Source: SLRI01 sp964576715
Lineage (GTDB): Bacteria; Pseudomonadota; Alphaproteobacteria; Geminicoccales; Geminicoccaceae
Length of the DNA stretch: 61,686 nt
Reading direction: 5' to 3'
Assembly (NCBI GenBank): GCA_964576715.1
Contig: CAZNWE010000015.1
Location: forward strand, 1 to 61,686
Part shown: positions 52,677-60,348 of the stretch, one piece after another
Position numbering within the stretch: the first letter of the stretch is position 1
Layout of the letters: each line of letters opens with the position of its first letter
Translations under genes and position numbers: made by a program
Notes under the pieces: model-generated
The model's database searches: none
What the model saw: the letters and a program-made list of their open reading frames with translations, nothing else
Told to the model about the DNA's origin: nothing

Positions 52677-53831
52677 ATGACCCTCATCAGTACGACCAGC
52701 GCGCTCCAGGCGGTCGTCGATCGGCTCAAGCGCGAGCCCTACATTACCATCGACACCGAGTTCATGCGCGAGCGCACCTATTGGGCGAAGCTCTGCCTCG
52801 TGCAACTCGCCGGCGCCGACGAAGCCATTGCGGTCGACAGCCTCGCCCCCGGGATCGACCTCGCCCCGCTCCTCGACATCTTGGCCGACAAGACGGTGCT
52901 GAAGGTCTTCCACGCCTGCCGCCAGGACCTCGAAATCTTTCTCAAGCTCATGAACGGCCGCCTGCCCGAGCCGGTGTTCGACAGCCAGATCGCCGCCATG
53001 GTGTGCGGCTTCGGCGAGGAGGTGGCCTACGAGACCCTGGTCAACCGGCTGGCCAAGGCCAAGCTCGACAAGAGCTCGCGCTTCACCGACTGGAGCAGGC
53101 GGCCGCTTTCCGAGGCGCAGCTCGCCTATGCGCTCGCCGATGTCACCCATCTGCGCGTCATCTACGAGAAGCTCCGCCGGCGGATCGCGGAGGCGGGGCG
53201 CTCCGGCTGGGTCGAGGAGGAGACCCGCTATCTGCTGGACCCGTCCCTTTATGTCACCCGGCCCGAGGATGCCTGGCAGCGGCTCAAGGTGCGCTCGCGC
53301 GAGCCGCGATTCATCGCCTTGGTCCAGCACCTGGCAGCCTGGCGCGAGAAGAAGGCGCAGGCCCGCGACCTGCCCAGGAACCGCATCGTCCGCGACGATC
53401 TCCTGCTCGAGCTCGCGGCGCAAAAGCCGCGCGACCAGGATGCCTTGCGCCGGCTCGACCGGATCAATCTCGACAAGGAGAGCATGCGCGAGGTGGTCGC
53501 CGTCGTCGAGCGGGTCTTTGCCATGCCGGAGACCGAGCTGCCCCGGCTGCCGGAGCCCAAGCCGCCGGTCAAGGGGCTCGGCCCCACGGTCGATCTGTTG
53601 CGCGTGCTCTTGAAACAATGCGCCGACGAGAGCGACGTCGCGCAGCGGCTGATCGCCACTGCGGCCGATCTCGAGGCCCTGGCCCAGGACGATCAGGCCG
53701 ATATCCCGGCCCTGCACGGCTGGCGACGCGAGCTCTTCGGCGACCGCGCCCTCGAGCTCAAGGCGGGGCGCATCGCCCTGGCGCTGGAAAACCAGCAGGT
53801 GGTCATTCTCGATCTGGAGGACGAGGACTGA
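52677..53831 (+). CDS. rnd: Ribonuclease D
   Basis: The 384-residue protein has the DEDD-type exonuclease motifs: ITIDTEFMRERTYW near 23 (Asp-Glu), KVFHACRQDLEIF near 75 (second Asp) and LSEAQLAYALADVTHLRVIYEKL near 143 (YxxxD). An HRDC domain follows (about 205-285, with LPRNRIVRDDLLLELA). RNase D trims the 3' ends of tRNAs and other stable RNAs. It is divergent from aspS. Its stop codon overlaps the likely CTG start of the next gene. Confidence 0.95.
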   Translation: MTLISTTSALQAVVDRLKREPYITIDTEFMRERTYWAKLCLVQLAGADEAIAVDSLAPGIDLAPLLDILADKTVLKVFHACRQDLEIFLKLMNGRLPEPVFDSQIAAMVCGFGEEVAYETLVNRLAKAKLDKSSRFTDWSRRPLSEAQLAYALADVTHLRVIYEKLRRRIAEAGRSGWVEEETRYLLDPSLYVTRPEDAWQRLKVRSREPRFIALVQHLAAWREKKAQARDLPRNRIVRDDLLLELAAQKPRDQDALRRLDRINLDKESMREVVAVVERVFAMPETELPRLPEPKPPVKGLGPTVDLLRVLLKQCADESDVAQRLIATAADLEALAQDDQADIPALHGWRRELFGDRALELKAGRIALALENQQVVILDLEDED

Positions 53832-54649
53832 CGGGCCCGACGATCCTCGTCACCGGCGCCGGCGGCTTCATTGGCGCCGCCGTCGTCCAGGCGCTCGGCA
53901 ATCAGGCGCGACCGGCGAGCCACCACCTGTTCGAGTTGCCCGCGGCAGTGCCGGCGGTGAGCGCCGTCGTGCACGCCGGCCGCAGCCCCGGTCTCGGCAA
54001 GCCCGGCTATCGTCCGCAAGACGATGCCGAACTGGCGATCGCCCGACTCGCCGCCGGCCGAGGCCTGCCGTTCTTGAGCCTCGGCACCCGCAAGGTCTAC
54101 GCGCCCGCCGACCAGCCGCTGGACGAGGCCGCCCCGCTGGGGCCTACCGACCGCTACGGCGAACACAAGCTGGCGCTCGAGACGGCGCTCGAAGCGATCC
54201 TGGGCCGGCAGCTGACCCGGCTGCGGCTCGCCAACATCTTCGGCTACGAGCCCGGCCGGCAGGGCTTCATGGGCATGATGCTGGCCTCGCTCGACCGCGG
54301 CGAACCGATCACCTTCGACATGAGCCCGTTCGTGCGCCGCGACTTCCTGCCGGTGGAGACCGCCGCGGCGGCGATCGCCCGACTGGCCCGCGACCCGCCC
54401 GGCGGCATCGTCAATATCGGCTCCGGCGTCGGCCTCGAGACCGGGCGGCTGGCCATGGCCCTGATCGAGGGCAGGGGCCGAGGCCGATTGCTGGTCACCG
54501 ACCCGCGCCACCACGACCCCTTCATCCTCGACGTCGCCCGGATGCGGGCGCTGAGCGGTCTCGCCACCGACACCGAGGCGATCCTCGAGCGAGCCCGAAG
54601 CGCGGGCCGGGCCAGTGCCGCGAAGCTCACCCGAGACGCTGCGCCTTGA
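53828..54649 (+). CDS. NAD-dependent epimerase/dehydratase-like protein
   Basis: The 273-residue frame has the extended-SDR cofactor motif LVTGAGGFIGAAVVQAL at about residues 8-24, LGTRKVYAP near 86, the active-site pair RYGEHK near 109 (YxxxK), and the PFVRRDFLPVETAA segment near 168. No ATG, GTG or TTG exists between an upstream stop and the Rossmann motif. The CTG at 53828, overlapping the rnd stop (CTGA), is the best start. It may act on a nucleotide sugar; the substrate is unknown. The 3' end overlaps convergent pdxY by 23 bases. Confidence 0.78.
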   Translation: MTGPTILVTGAGGFIGAAVVQALGNQARPASHHLFELPAAVPAVSAVVHAGRSPGLGKPGYRPQDDAELAIARLAAGRGLPFLSLGTRKVYAPADQPLDEAAPLGPTDRYGEHKLALETALEAILGRQLTRLRLANIFGYEPGRQGFMGMMLASLDRGEPITFDMSPFVRRDFLPVETAAAAIARLARDPPGGIVNIGSGVGLETGRLAMALIEGRGRGRLLVTDPRHHDPFILDVARMRALSGLATDTEAILERARSAGRASAAKLTRDAAP

Positions 54650-55490
54650 ACCGGCGAGGCGGCTCGGCCAGCCGGTCCTGCGCCGCGACCAGCGTGAGCT
54701 CGCGCTCGCCCGCCTGCCAGGTGGCGTCGACCAAGGCGAACATGGCACTCGCCGCTGCCTCCAGCGTCGCCGCCGGATCGCCGCCGGTGGCCAGCCAGTA
54801 GGCCAGGGTAAGCGCGGTGAAGGCGTCGCCCGTACCGTTGAGCTGGACGTCGAGTTTGGGCGTCCAGACCACCCAGGTGCCACCGGCAGTCTCGGCCAGG
54901 ACGCCGAGCTCGCCGGGTCGCTCACGGAGCTCCAGACTGGTCACCATGACGAGCTTCGGACCCATCTCGCGCACCAGCCTGGCGGCCGCCAGAACGTCGG
55001 CCAGCGACTGCAACTCCTGTGCCGCCAGATAGGCGAGCTCGAACTGGTTGGGCGTGATGATCTGCGCCCGCGGCACGGCTTGGTGCTTGAAGAAGGCTGG
55101 AATGCCCTCGGCGACGAAGAAGCCGCGACCGATATCGCCCATCACCGGATCGCAGACATAAAGCGCATCCGGCCGTCGTGCCTGGACCAGCGAGACGGTC
55201 TCGAGCACCGCCCCGCCCAGCTCGGCGCTGCCGAGATAGCCGGAGAGCACGGCCTTCGCCCGATCGAAGCCGCCCCGCTCCTCGACCCCGGCCAGCACTT
55301 CGCGGACGTCGGTGATCGGCATCACCCGGCCGCGCCACGCTCCGTAGCCGGTATGATTGCTGAACAGCACTGTGTTGACCGGCCAGACCTCGTGACCCAG
55401 CCGCTGCAGCGGAAAGACCGCCGCACTGTTGCCGACATGGCCATAGGCTACGTGCGACTGGATAGAGATGATACCATCCTGCATCGCCAT
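54627..55490 (-). CDS. pdxY: Pyridoxal kinase PdxY
   Basis: The 287-residue protein is a ribokinase-fold B6 vitamer kinase: SIQSHVAYGHVGNSAAVFPLQRLG near residue 10, NTVLFSNHTGYG near 39, YVCDPVMGD near 111, ITPNQFELAYL near 142 and the catalytic NGTGDAFTAL near 218. It phosphorylates pyridoxal in the salvage route. An internal Met at residue 3 is also possible. It faces pdxH across a 100-bp gap with a long inverted repeat. Confidence 0.95.
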   Translation of the reverse strand: MAMQDGIISIQSHVAYGHVGNSAAVFPLQRLGHEVWPVNTVLFSNHTGYGAWRGRVMPITDVREVLAGVEERGGFDRAKAVLSGYLGSAELGGAVLETVSLVQARRPDALYVCDPVMGDIGRGFFVAEGIPAFFKHQAVPRAQIITPNQFELAYLAAQELQSLADVLAAARLVREMGPKLVMVTSLELRERPGELGVLAETAGGTWVVWTPKLDVQLNGTGDAFTALTLAYWLATGGDPAATLEAAASAMFALVDATWQAGERELTLVAAQDRLAEPPRRFKAQRLG

Positions 55491-55526
55491 ACCTCCAAGC
55501 AGTGCCGGCTCGAACTTTCCCGTCGG

Positions 55527-55574
55527 AAGTGGCCCTTGCCAGCGCCATGAATGCGGTTACCTCTAGGGCCACTT
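55527..55574. promoter_or_regulatory. Ten-base inverted repeat between pdxY and pdxH
   Basis: AAGTGGCCCT (55527-55536) and AGGGCCACTT (55565-55574) are perfect inverted copies 28 bases apart, centred in the 100-bp divergent gap. The right arm ends two bases before the GGAGGAG ribosome site of pdxH. It may be a shared operator for the two B6 genes or an RNA hairpin in the pdxH leader. Confidence 0.5.
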
Positions 55575-55590
55575 TTGGAGGAGTTAACCG

Positions 55591-56223
55591 ATGCAGCTCG
55601 ATCCGGCCCACATGCGCCAGAACTACGATGCCGGCGTCCTCGATGAGGCCGATGCCGATCCGTTTCGCCAGTTCGCAGAATGGTTCGAAGCGGCGCTGGC
55701 CGCCGACCTCATGGAGCCCAACGCCATGACCTTGAGCACGGTCGACGCTGCCGGTCGGCCGGCCAGCCGGATGGTCTTGTTAAAAGGCGTGGACGAGCGT
55801 GGCTTCGTCTTCTTTACCAATTATGACAGCCGCAAGGGGCTGGATCTCGCGGCCAATCCGATGGCCGCACTCCTGTTCTGGTGGGACCGGCTGCACCGCC
55901 AGGTGCGTATCGAGGGGCGTGCCGAGCGGATCGCCGAGGCCGAATCGGACAACTACTTCAACAGCCGCCCCTACGGCAGCCGGATCGGCGCCGCGGCCTC
56001 GCCGCAGAGCCGGGTGATCGGCTCGCGGGCAGAGCTCGAGGCGCGCTTCAAGGCGCTCGAGGCCGCCCACCCCGAGAATCTCCCGAGACCGTCGCACTGG
56101 GGCGGCTTTCGCATCGTGCCGGACCATTTCGAGTTCTGGCAGGGGCGGGAGAGCCGGCTACACGACCGGCTGGTCTATCGGCCAGTCGCGGGTGGCTGGC
56201 GGATCGAGCGGCTGGCACCCTGA
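55591..56223 (+). CDS. pdxH: Pyridoxamine 5'-phosphate oxidase
   Basis: The 210-residue protein has the PNPOx pattern: DPFRQFAEWFEAAL near 23, AMTLSTVDAAGRPASRMVLLKGVDERGFVFFTNY near 45-78 (FMN and substrate contacts), GSRIGAAASPQSRVI near 130, WGGFRIVPDHFEFWQG near 170, and the conserved RL-DR...W-I-RLAP C-terminus. It makes pyridoxal phosphate from PNP or PMP using FMN and oxygen. GGAGGAG precedes the ATG. With pdxY it forms a vitamin B6 salvage pair. Confidence 0.97.
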   Translation: MQLDPAHMRQNYDAGVLDEADADPFRQFAEWFEAALAADLMEPNAMTLSTVDAAGRPASRMVLLKGVDERGFVFFTNYDSRKGLDLAANPMAALLFWWDRLHRQVRIEGRAERIAEAESDNYFNSRPYGSRIGAAASPQSRVIGSRAELEARFKALEAAHPENLPRPSHWGGFRIVPDHFEFWQGRESRLHDRLVYRPVAGGWRIERLAP

Positions 56224-56344
56224 CAAGCCGCTGACGGCCTGCCAAACTGGAAGGCTTGAAGCGACCGGGCAGCAGCACCGCCGTGATTGTTGGCGGTGAT
56301 TGTGGTACGCATGGTGGGGAGATGCAGCCACCAAGGAACCGGCC

Positions 56345-57106
56345 ATGAGCGAGCGCGCGGCGCAACCCACGTCCAGTGACCGCCGGAACGTCTTCATCAC
56401 CGGGGCTAGCCGCGGCATCGGCCATGCCACCGCCGCCTATTTCGTTCGCCATGGCTGGCGAGCGATCACCTGCTCGCGCGACGAGGTGCCGCCGCAGTGC
56501 CCGCGCGACGAGCGCCTCGCGCACATCACCGCCGACCTCGCGCACACCGCCAACCTGCCTGCAGCCGCCGAGCGCCTCGACGAGATCCTCGGCGGGGCCC
56601 CCATCCACGCCCTGATCAACAATGCCGGCTATTCGCCCAAGGGCGAGGGCGGGTCGCGCCTCGGCTGCCTCGACGGCGACATGGCGGTGTGGAACAAGAC
56701 CTTTGCGATCAACTTCCTGGCGCCCGTGTTCTTCAGCAGGGCGATGGCATCGAAGCTCGCCGCCGTCGGCGGCAACATCGTCAACATCACCTCGATCGCC
56801 GGCCACCGCGTCCACCCCTTCGCCGGCAGCGCCTACGCCACCTCCAAGGCAGCGCTCACCGCACTCACCCGCGAACTCGCCGCCGACCTCGCCCATCTCG
56901 GCATCCGCGTGAATGCCGTCTGCCCGGGCGAGATCAACACTGCCATCCTCTCCCCCGGCACCGACAAGCTGGTCGAGCGCATCCCCCTCAAACGCCTCGG
57001 CTCCCCGACCGAGGTCGCCGCCGTCATCTACTACCTGGCGACCGACCAGAGCTCCTACATCACCGGTGCGGAAATCCCGGTCAACGGCGGCCAGGACCTG
57101 TTCTAG
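56345..57106 (+). CDS. SDR family oxidoreductase
   Basis: The 253-residue protein has ITGASRGIGHATAAYF near residue 17, NNAGYSPKGEGG near 95, a catalytic Ser in NITSIAG, YATSKAALTALTRELA near 161, and the C-terminal YITGAEIPVNGGQ. Arg after the second beta strand (CSRD) suggests NADP. The start is the ATG at 56345 behind AAGGAACC. It is 26 bp upstream of the fatty acid cyclopropane synthase gene and may share its transcript; the substrate is unknown. Confidence 0.9.
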   Translation: MSERAAQPTSSDRRNVFITGASRGIGHATAAYFVRHGWRAITCSRDEVPPQCPRDERLAHITADLAHTANLPAAAERLDEILGGAPIHALINNAGYSPKGEGGSRLGCLDGDMAVWNKTFAINFLAPVFFSRAMASKLAAVGGNIVNITSIAGHRVHPFAGSAYATSKAALTALTRELAADLAHLGIRVNAVCPGEINTAILSPGTDKLVERIPLKRLGSPTEVAAVIYYLATDQSSYITGAEIPVNGGQDLF

Positions 57107-57132
57107 GCAACAGGACCGGAGGGAGCAGCGGT

Positions 57133-58416
57133 TTGGTTTTCGCGCTCGAGCGGCTGAGCCTTAGCCCCTCGACGTTGCTCGACCGATTTCTCGGGCGGAT
57201 CATCGAGAACGGCGAACTCACGATCATCGACGCCGACGGCAGCCGGCGCACCTATGGCCGCGACGATGGCAGCGGCCGGCGCATCGTGCTGCGCCTCGCC
57301 GACCGCAACGTCATCCCGGACGTGCTCCGTCGGCCGAAGGTCGGCATCGGCGAAGCCTACATGGACGGCCGGCTGATCCTCGAAGACGGCGACATCCTCG
57401 GCCTGCTCGATCTCGTCACCTCGAACGCGCCCTGGGAGGCGGGCGGGCGGTCGCGCAGGGCGATCGGGCGCGGCAGCAGGAACGTGATGCGCAAGCTCGC
57501 CCTCTTCAACTGGCGGGCACGCGCGGCGCGCAACGTCGCCCACCACTACGACCTCTCCGACCGCCTCTACGACCTCTTCCTCGACCGCGACCGGCAGTAC
57601 AGCTGCGCCTATTTCCGCGATCCGGCAGCGAGCCTGGAGCAGGCACAGGCCGACAAGAAGGCGCATATCGCGGCCAAGTTGATGCTTCGCCCCAAACAGC
57701 GCGTCCTCGACATCGGCTGCGGCTGGGGCGGCATGGCGCTCTACCTCAACCGCATCGCCGACGTCGACGTGCTCGGCATCACCCTCTCGAAGGAGCAGCT
57801 CGAGGTCGCCCGCGCGCGCGCCGCCGCAGCCGGCGTCGCCGACCGGGTCACCTTCGCGCTGCGCGACTACCGGGACGTCGAGGGGCCATTCGACCGCATC
57901 GTCTCGGTCGGCATGTTCGAGCATGTCGGGCCGCGGCACTATTCCGCCTTCTTCCGCAAGGCGCGCGAGCTGCTCTCGAGGGACGGCGTCATGCTGCTGC
58001 ACACCATCGGCAGCATGGGCGGTCCCGGCGTGCCCAACGCCTGGACCAGCAAGTACATCTTTCCTGGCTACTACGTGCCGGCGCTCTCGGAGATCGTCAA
58101 GGCGAGCGAAGAGACCAGGCTGATCGCCGCCGACACCGAGATGCTACGGCTGCATTATGCCTATACCCTGGCCGCCTGGTACGAGCGCACCCGCGAGCAC
58201 CGGGCCGAGATCACCGCACTCCACGACGAACGCTTCTTTCGCATGTGGGAGTTCTACCTCGCCTACGCGCTGGTCGGCTTTCGCCACGGCAGCATGGTCA
58301 ACTACCAGATCCAGTACATCCGCGACCGCCACGCCCTGCCGATCACCCGCGACTACCTCGCGGAGCAGGAAACCGCCCTCCGTGGCACGCCCATGAAGCA
58401 GTTCAAGGCCTCCTGA
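57133..58416 (+). CDS. cfa: Cyclopropane-fatty-acyl-phospholipid synthase family methyltransferase
   Basis: The 427-residue protein has an N-terminal lipid-binding region (VGIGEAYMDGRL near 75) and a methyltransferase domain: HHYDLSDRLYDLFLDRDRQYSCAYF near 137-161, VLDIGCGWGGMALYL near 192 (SAM motif), GITLSKEQLEVAR, and VSVGMFEHVGPRHY near 257. It adds a methylene bridge to unsaturated acyl chains of membrane phospholipids. The start is TTG at 57133, with GGAGGG about ten bases upstream; no ATG is near. The preceding SDR gene is 26 bp away. Confidence 0.93.
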   Translation: MVFALERLSLSPSTLLDRFLGRIIENGELTIIDADGSRRTYGRDDGSGRRIVLRLADRNVIPDVLRRPKVGIGEAYMDGRLILEDGDILGLLDLVTSNAPWEAGGRSRRAIGRGSRNVMRKLALFNWRARAARNVAHHYDLSDRLYDLFLDRDRQYSCAYFRDPAASLEQAQADKKAHIAAKLMLRPKQRVLDIGCGWGGMALYLNRIADVDVLGITLSKEQLEVARARAAAAGVADRVTFALRDYRDVEGPFDRIVSVGMFEHVGPRHYSAFFRKARELLSRDGVMLLHTIGSMGGPGVPNAWTSKYIFPGYYVPALSEIVKASEETRLIAADTEMLRLHYAYTLAAWYERTREHRAEITALHDERFFRMWEFYLAYALVGFRHGSMVNYQIQYIRDRHALPITRDYLAEQETALRGTPMKQFKAS

Positions 58417-58866
58417 CCGTCGACAAGCCAGTGCCGGTCGATGACCCCCGGACCCCAGCCTGCCGGCGTGCACTCGCTGCCTCGGCCCCCGATGTCGTCG
58501 TCGACGACCTGCAGCAGCTAGCGGCGATGCTCGAGACACGCCGAGGGGGCCCGCTGTCGAACCAGTGTCACACGGCCCTGGCACTGAACCGGTTCGGTGC
58601 CGCGCGTTGGGCAGGGCAGCGGCGGTGGCTTCAGCAGCATTCGACGCACCGCGCCGTCGTCCGATGCCGGGCCACGGCAAGGCTCGCTGGTCGAGACCAC
58701 GGCCCTAGCACTCGCCGACGCCACCCTGGATACCGATCATCGAGAGGCCGGTGCCGAGCACGACGACCGGAATCGACAGCCGAGACAAAGCCATGACCCC
58801 CACGCGCACGCCACCACGACGCCGCGCCAACATCACAGCCCGCAAACTCGTTCCTGCCGGCGCCTC
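58417..58866. other. 450-bp gap with no convincing gene
   Basis: Between cfa and the GDPD-like gene only chance frames are visible. One short minus-strand frame ending at 58705 has a hydrophobic tail (MALSRLSIPVVVLGTGLSMIGI), which could be a very small membrane peptide or the start of a broken gene, but has no clear ribosome site. No terminator with a T run follows cfa. Confidence 0.4.
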
Positions 58867-59721
58867 ATGACCGCCCTCGGCCTCGCGCTTCGCCAGGGCG
58901 ATCACGCGATCCGCCTCAAATGGCACAAGCTGCGCGACCGTCCCGATCGCGCGCCGCACGATCGGGACGGCTTGGCCCTCGGCCTCGCCCGAGGCGCGCT
59001 CCTGGAAGTTGATGTGCAGCTGACCGGTGACGACCACTGGGTCTGCCTGCACGATGCCACGCTCGATGCCGAGACCACCGGCAGCGGCCCGGTGACGGGC
59101 GCATCGCGCTTTGCCATCGAGAAGCTGCGCCAGCGCCATCTGGACGGCATGCCACGCGACACGCCGCCAATCTTCCTCGATGAGTTGACCGAGCGGCTGG
59201 CCGCGAGCCCGGCTGCCGGTCGTGTCCAACTCGACCTCAAGCTCGACTCCCGCAGCCTGACCGGCCTCGCCCGCGCCCGCTTCGGCGCCGTCATTGCGCC
59301 GTTAGCCGACCGCTTCGACATCGGCGGGCCTGACTGGCAGGCAGTGAGCGAACTCGCCAACCTGGCCCGCGGCAGTCGCCCCGGTTTCGATCCCTCGGAA
59401 CTGCTGCCCGACCGGTGCCTCGCCGACCAGGCCGCCGCCGGTGCCTTCGCCGCCGCCATGCTGCGCGCCGCCCCCGGGGCGACCATGCTCTACCTGCAGC
59501 ATGGCCTGATTACCCGGGCCGCGGCCCTGGGCGTCGACCTTGTCGGCATTGCCCACGCGAACGGCCGTGAAGTGGATTGCTGGACCGTCGATCCCGGCAG
59601 TGCCGAACTCGAGCCGCTGATCCGCCACCTGTTCGAGACGCGCTGCGATCAACTCACGACCAATGGCCCGCAAGCCCTCGAGGCTTGGTGGCAACGGCGC
59701 GCAATCCCGAAAGCATCGTAG
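58867..59721 (+). CDS. Glycerophosphodiester phosphodiesterase-like protein
   Basis: The 284-residue protein keeps the GDPD core motif LEVDVQLTGDDHWVCLHDATLDAETTGSG near 41-70 (ExD metal ligands, then HD) and a late DCWTVD segment. The N-terminal HRGxxxxxPENT motif is absent: the region reads IRLKWHKLRDRPDRAPHD instead. The usual first catalytic His may therefore be supplied by WHK or be lost. It presumably releases glycerol phosphate from phospholipid head groups, but activity is less certain than for ordinary members. The start is the ATG at 58867. Confidence 0.75.
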   Translation: MTALGLALRQGDHAIRLKWHKLRDRPDRAPHDRDGLALGLARGALLEVDVQLTGDDHWVCLHDATLDAETTGSGPVTGASRFAIEKLRQRHLDGMPRDTPPIFLDELTERLAASPAAGRVQLDLKLDSRSLTGLARARFGAVIAPLADRFDIGGPDWQAVSELANLARGSRPGFDPSELLPDRCLADQAAAGAFAAAMLRAAPGATMLYLQHGLITRAAALGVDLVGIAHANGREVDCWTVDPGSAELEPLIRHLFETRCDQLTTNGPQALEAWWQRRAIPKAS

Positions 59722-59723
59722 GA

Positions 59724-60230
59724 TCAAAGATTCGCCAGAGAATGGGAACGAAACAGTTGGCGGCTATTCTGCCTAAGGCGCCAAAGGTCAGGAAACCTTG
59801 AGCCTATCCAGGGGGCGTGAGCATCGTGTCGGAATGCCGGCCGCTCGCTTACGCTTGCCGTACATTTCCAGCATTGCCGCGCGAGGGTGGCTGCGTGGCG
59901 GTTGAGACGTTGGAGATTCGCTTCGAGGTCGTGCTCGAGGGGCTCGGTCAGGCGGTCGCCGAGGGCCGTTCGTGCCATCAGGATGCGGCGCTCCCAGCCG
60001 CCGCGCGGTTCCGGGCGCGGTGAGAGCTGCAGTTTCAGAAGGTGCTCGATGATGGTGCGGACCTGGCTGCGGCAGGCGTGTCGCTGCCCCTGGCCCAAAT
60101 CTTCGACCTCTTCGGCCAGGTGCAGCACGTCGATGGGTAGATTGCGACGGTCGCTCGCGAGGCCACGCAGCATTTTTGCCTGGACCCGGGCCCAGCCGTA
60201 CAAATCGCCATCGTAGAGGGCGCGCGCGAG
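59724..60230 (-). pseudogene. DUF29 family gene, probably degraded
   Basis: The minus-strand frame contains a clear DUF29 domain: ALYDGDLYGWARVQAKMLRG, then DVLHLAEEVEDLGQGQRHACRSQVRTIIEHLLKLQ, matching the family's LYDxDFYxWxxxQAxLLR and LAEEIExMGxSER pattern. Similarity begins upstream of the first possible start codon (TTG at 60203), where no ATG, GTG or TTG precedes it. The last 50 residues, from about 59875, do not look like the family, suggesting a frameshift. It lies directly downstream of tRNA-Thr. A short TTG-initiated protein is the alternative. Confidence 0.6.
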
Positions 60231-60259
60231 CTCGCCCGTTCTCTTCCCGCTGGGGAGGC

Positions 60260-60335
60260 TGGTGCCGGCGGCAGGGTTCGAACCCGCGACCTACCGCTTA
60301 CAAGGCGGTTGCTCTACCAGCTGAGCTACGCCGGC
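60260..60335 (-). tRNA. tRNA-Thr (anticodon TGT)
   Basis: The minus strand gives a complete 73-nt cloverleaf (60263-60335) plus encoded CCA (60260-60262). The acceptor GCCGGCG pairs with CGCCGGC, the D-arm GCTCAGCTGGTAGAGC and T-loop GGTTCGAACCC are standard, and the anticodon loop CTTGTAA has TGT. It is 13 bp downstream of the rlmB stop on the same strand. Confidence 0.95.
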
Positions 60336-60348
60336 TACATTGCGTGGT

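Noticed and set aside
58705..58794. Tiny hydrophobic peptide on the minus strand beginning MALSRLSIPVVV
   Set aside because: About 29 residues, weak ribosome site and no context; kept only as a note.
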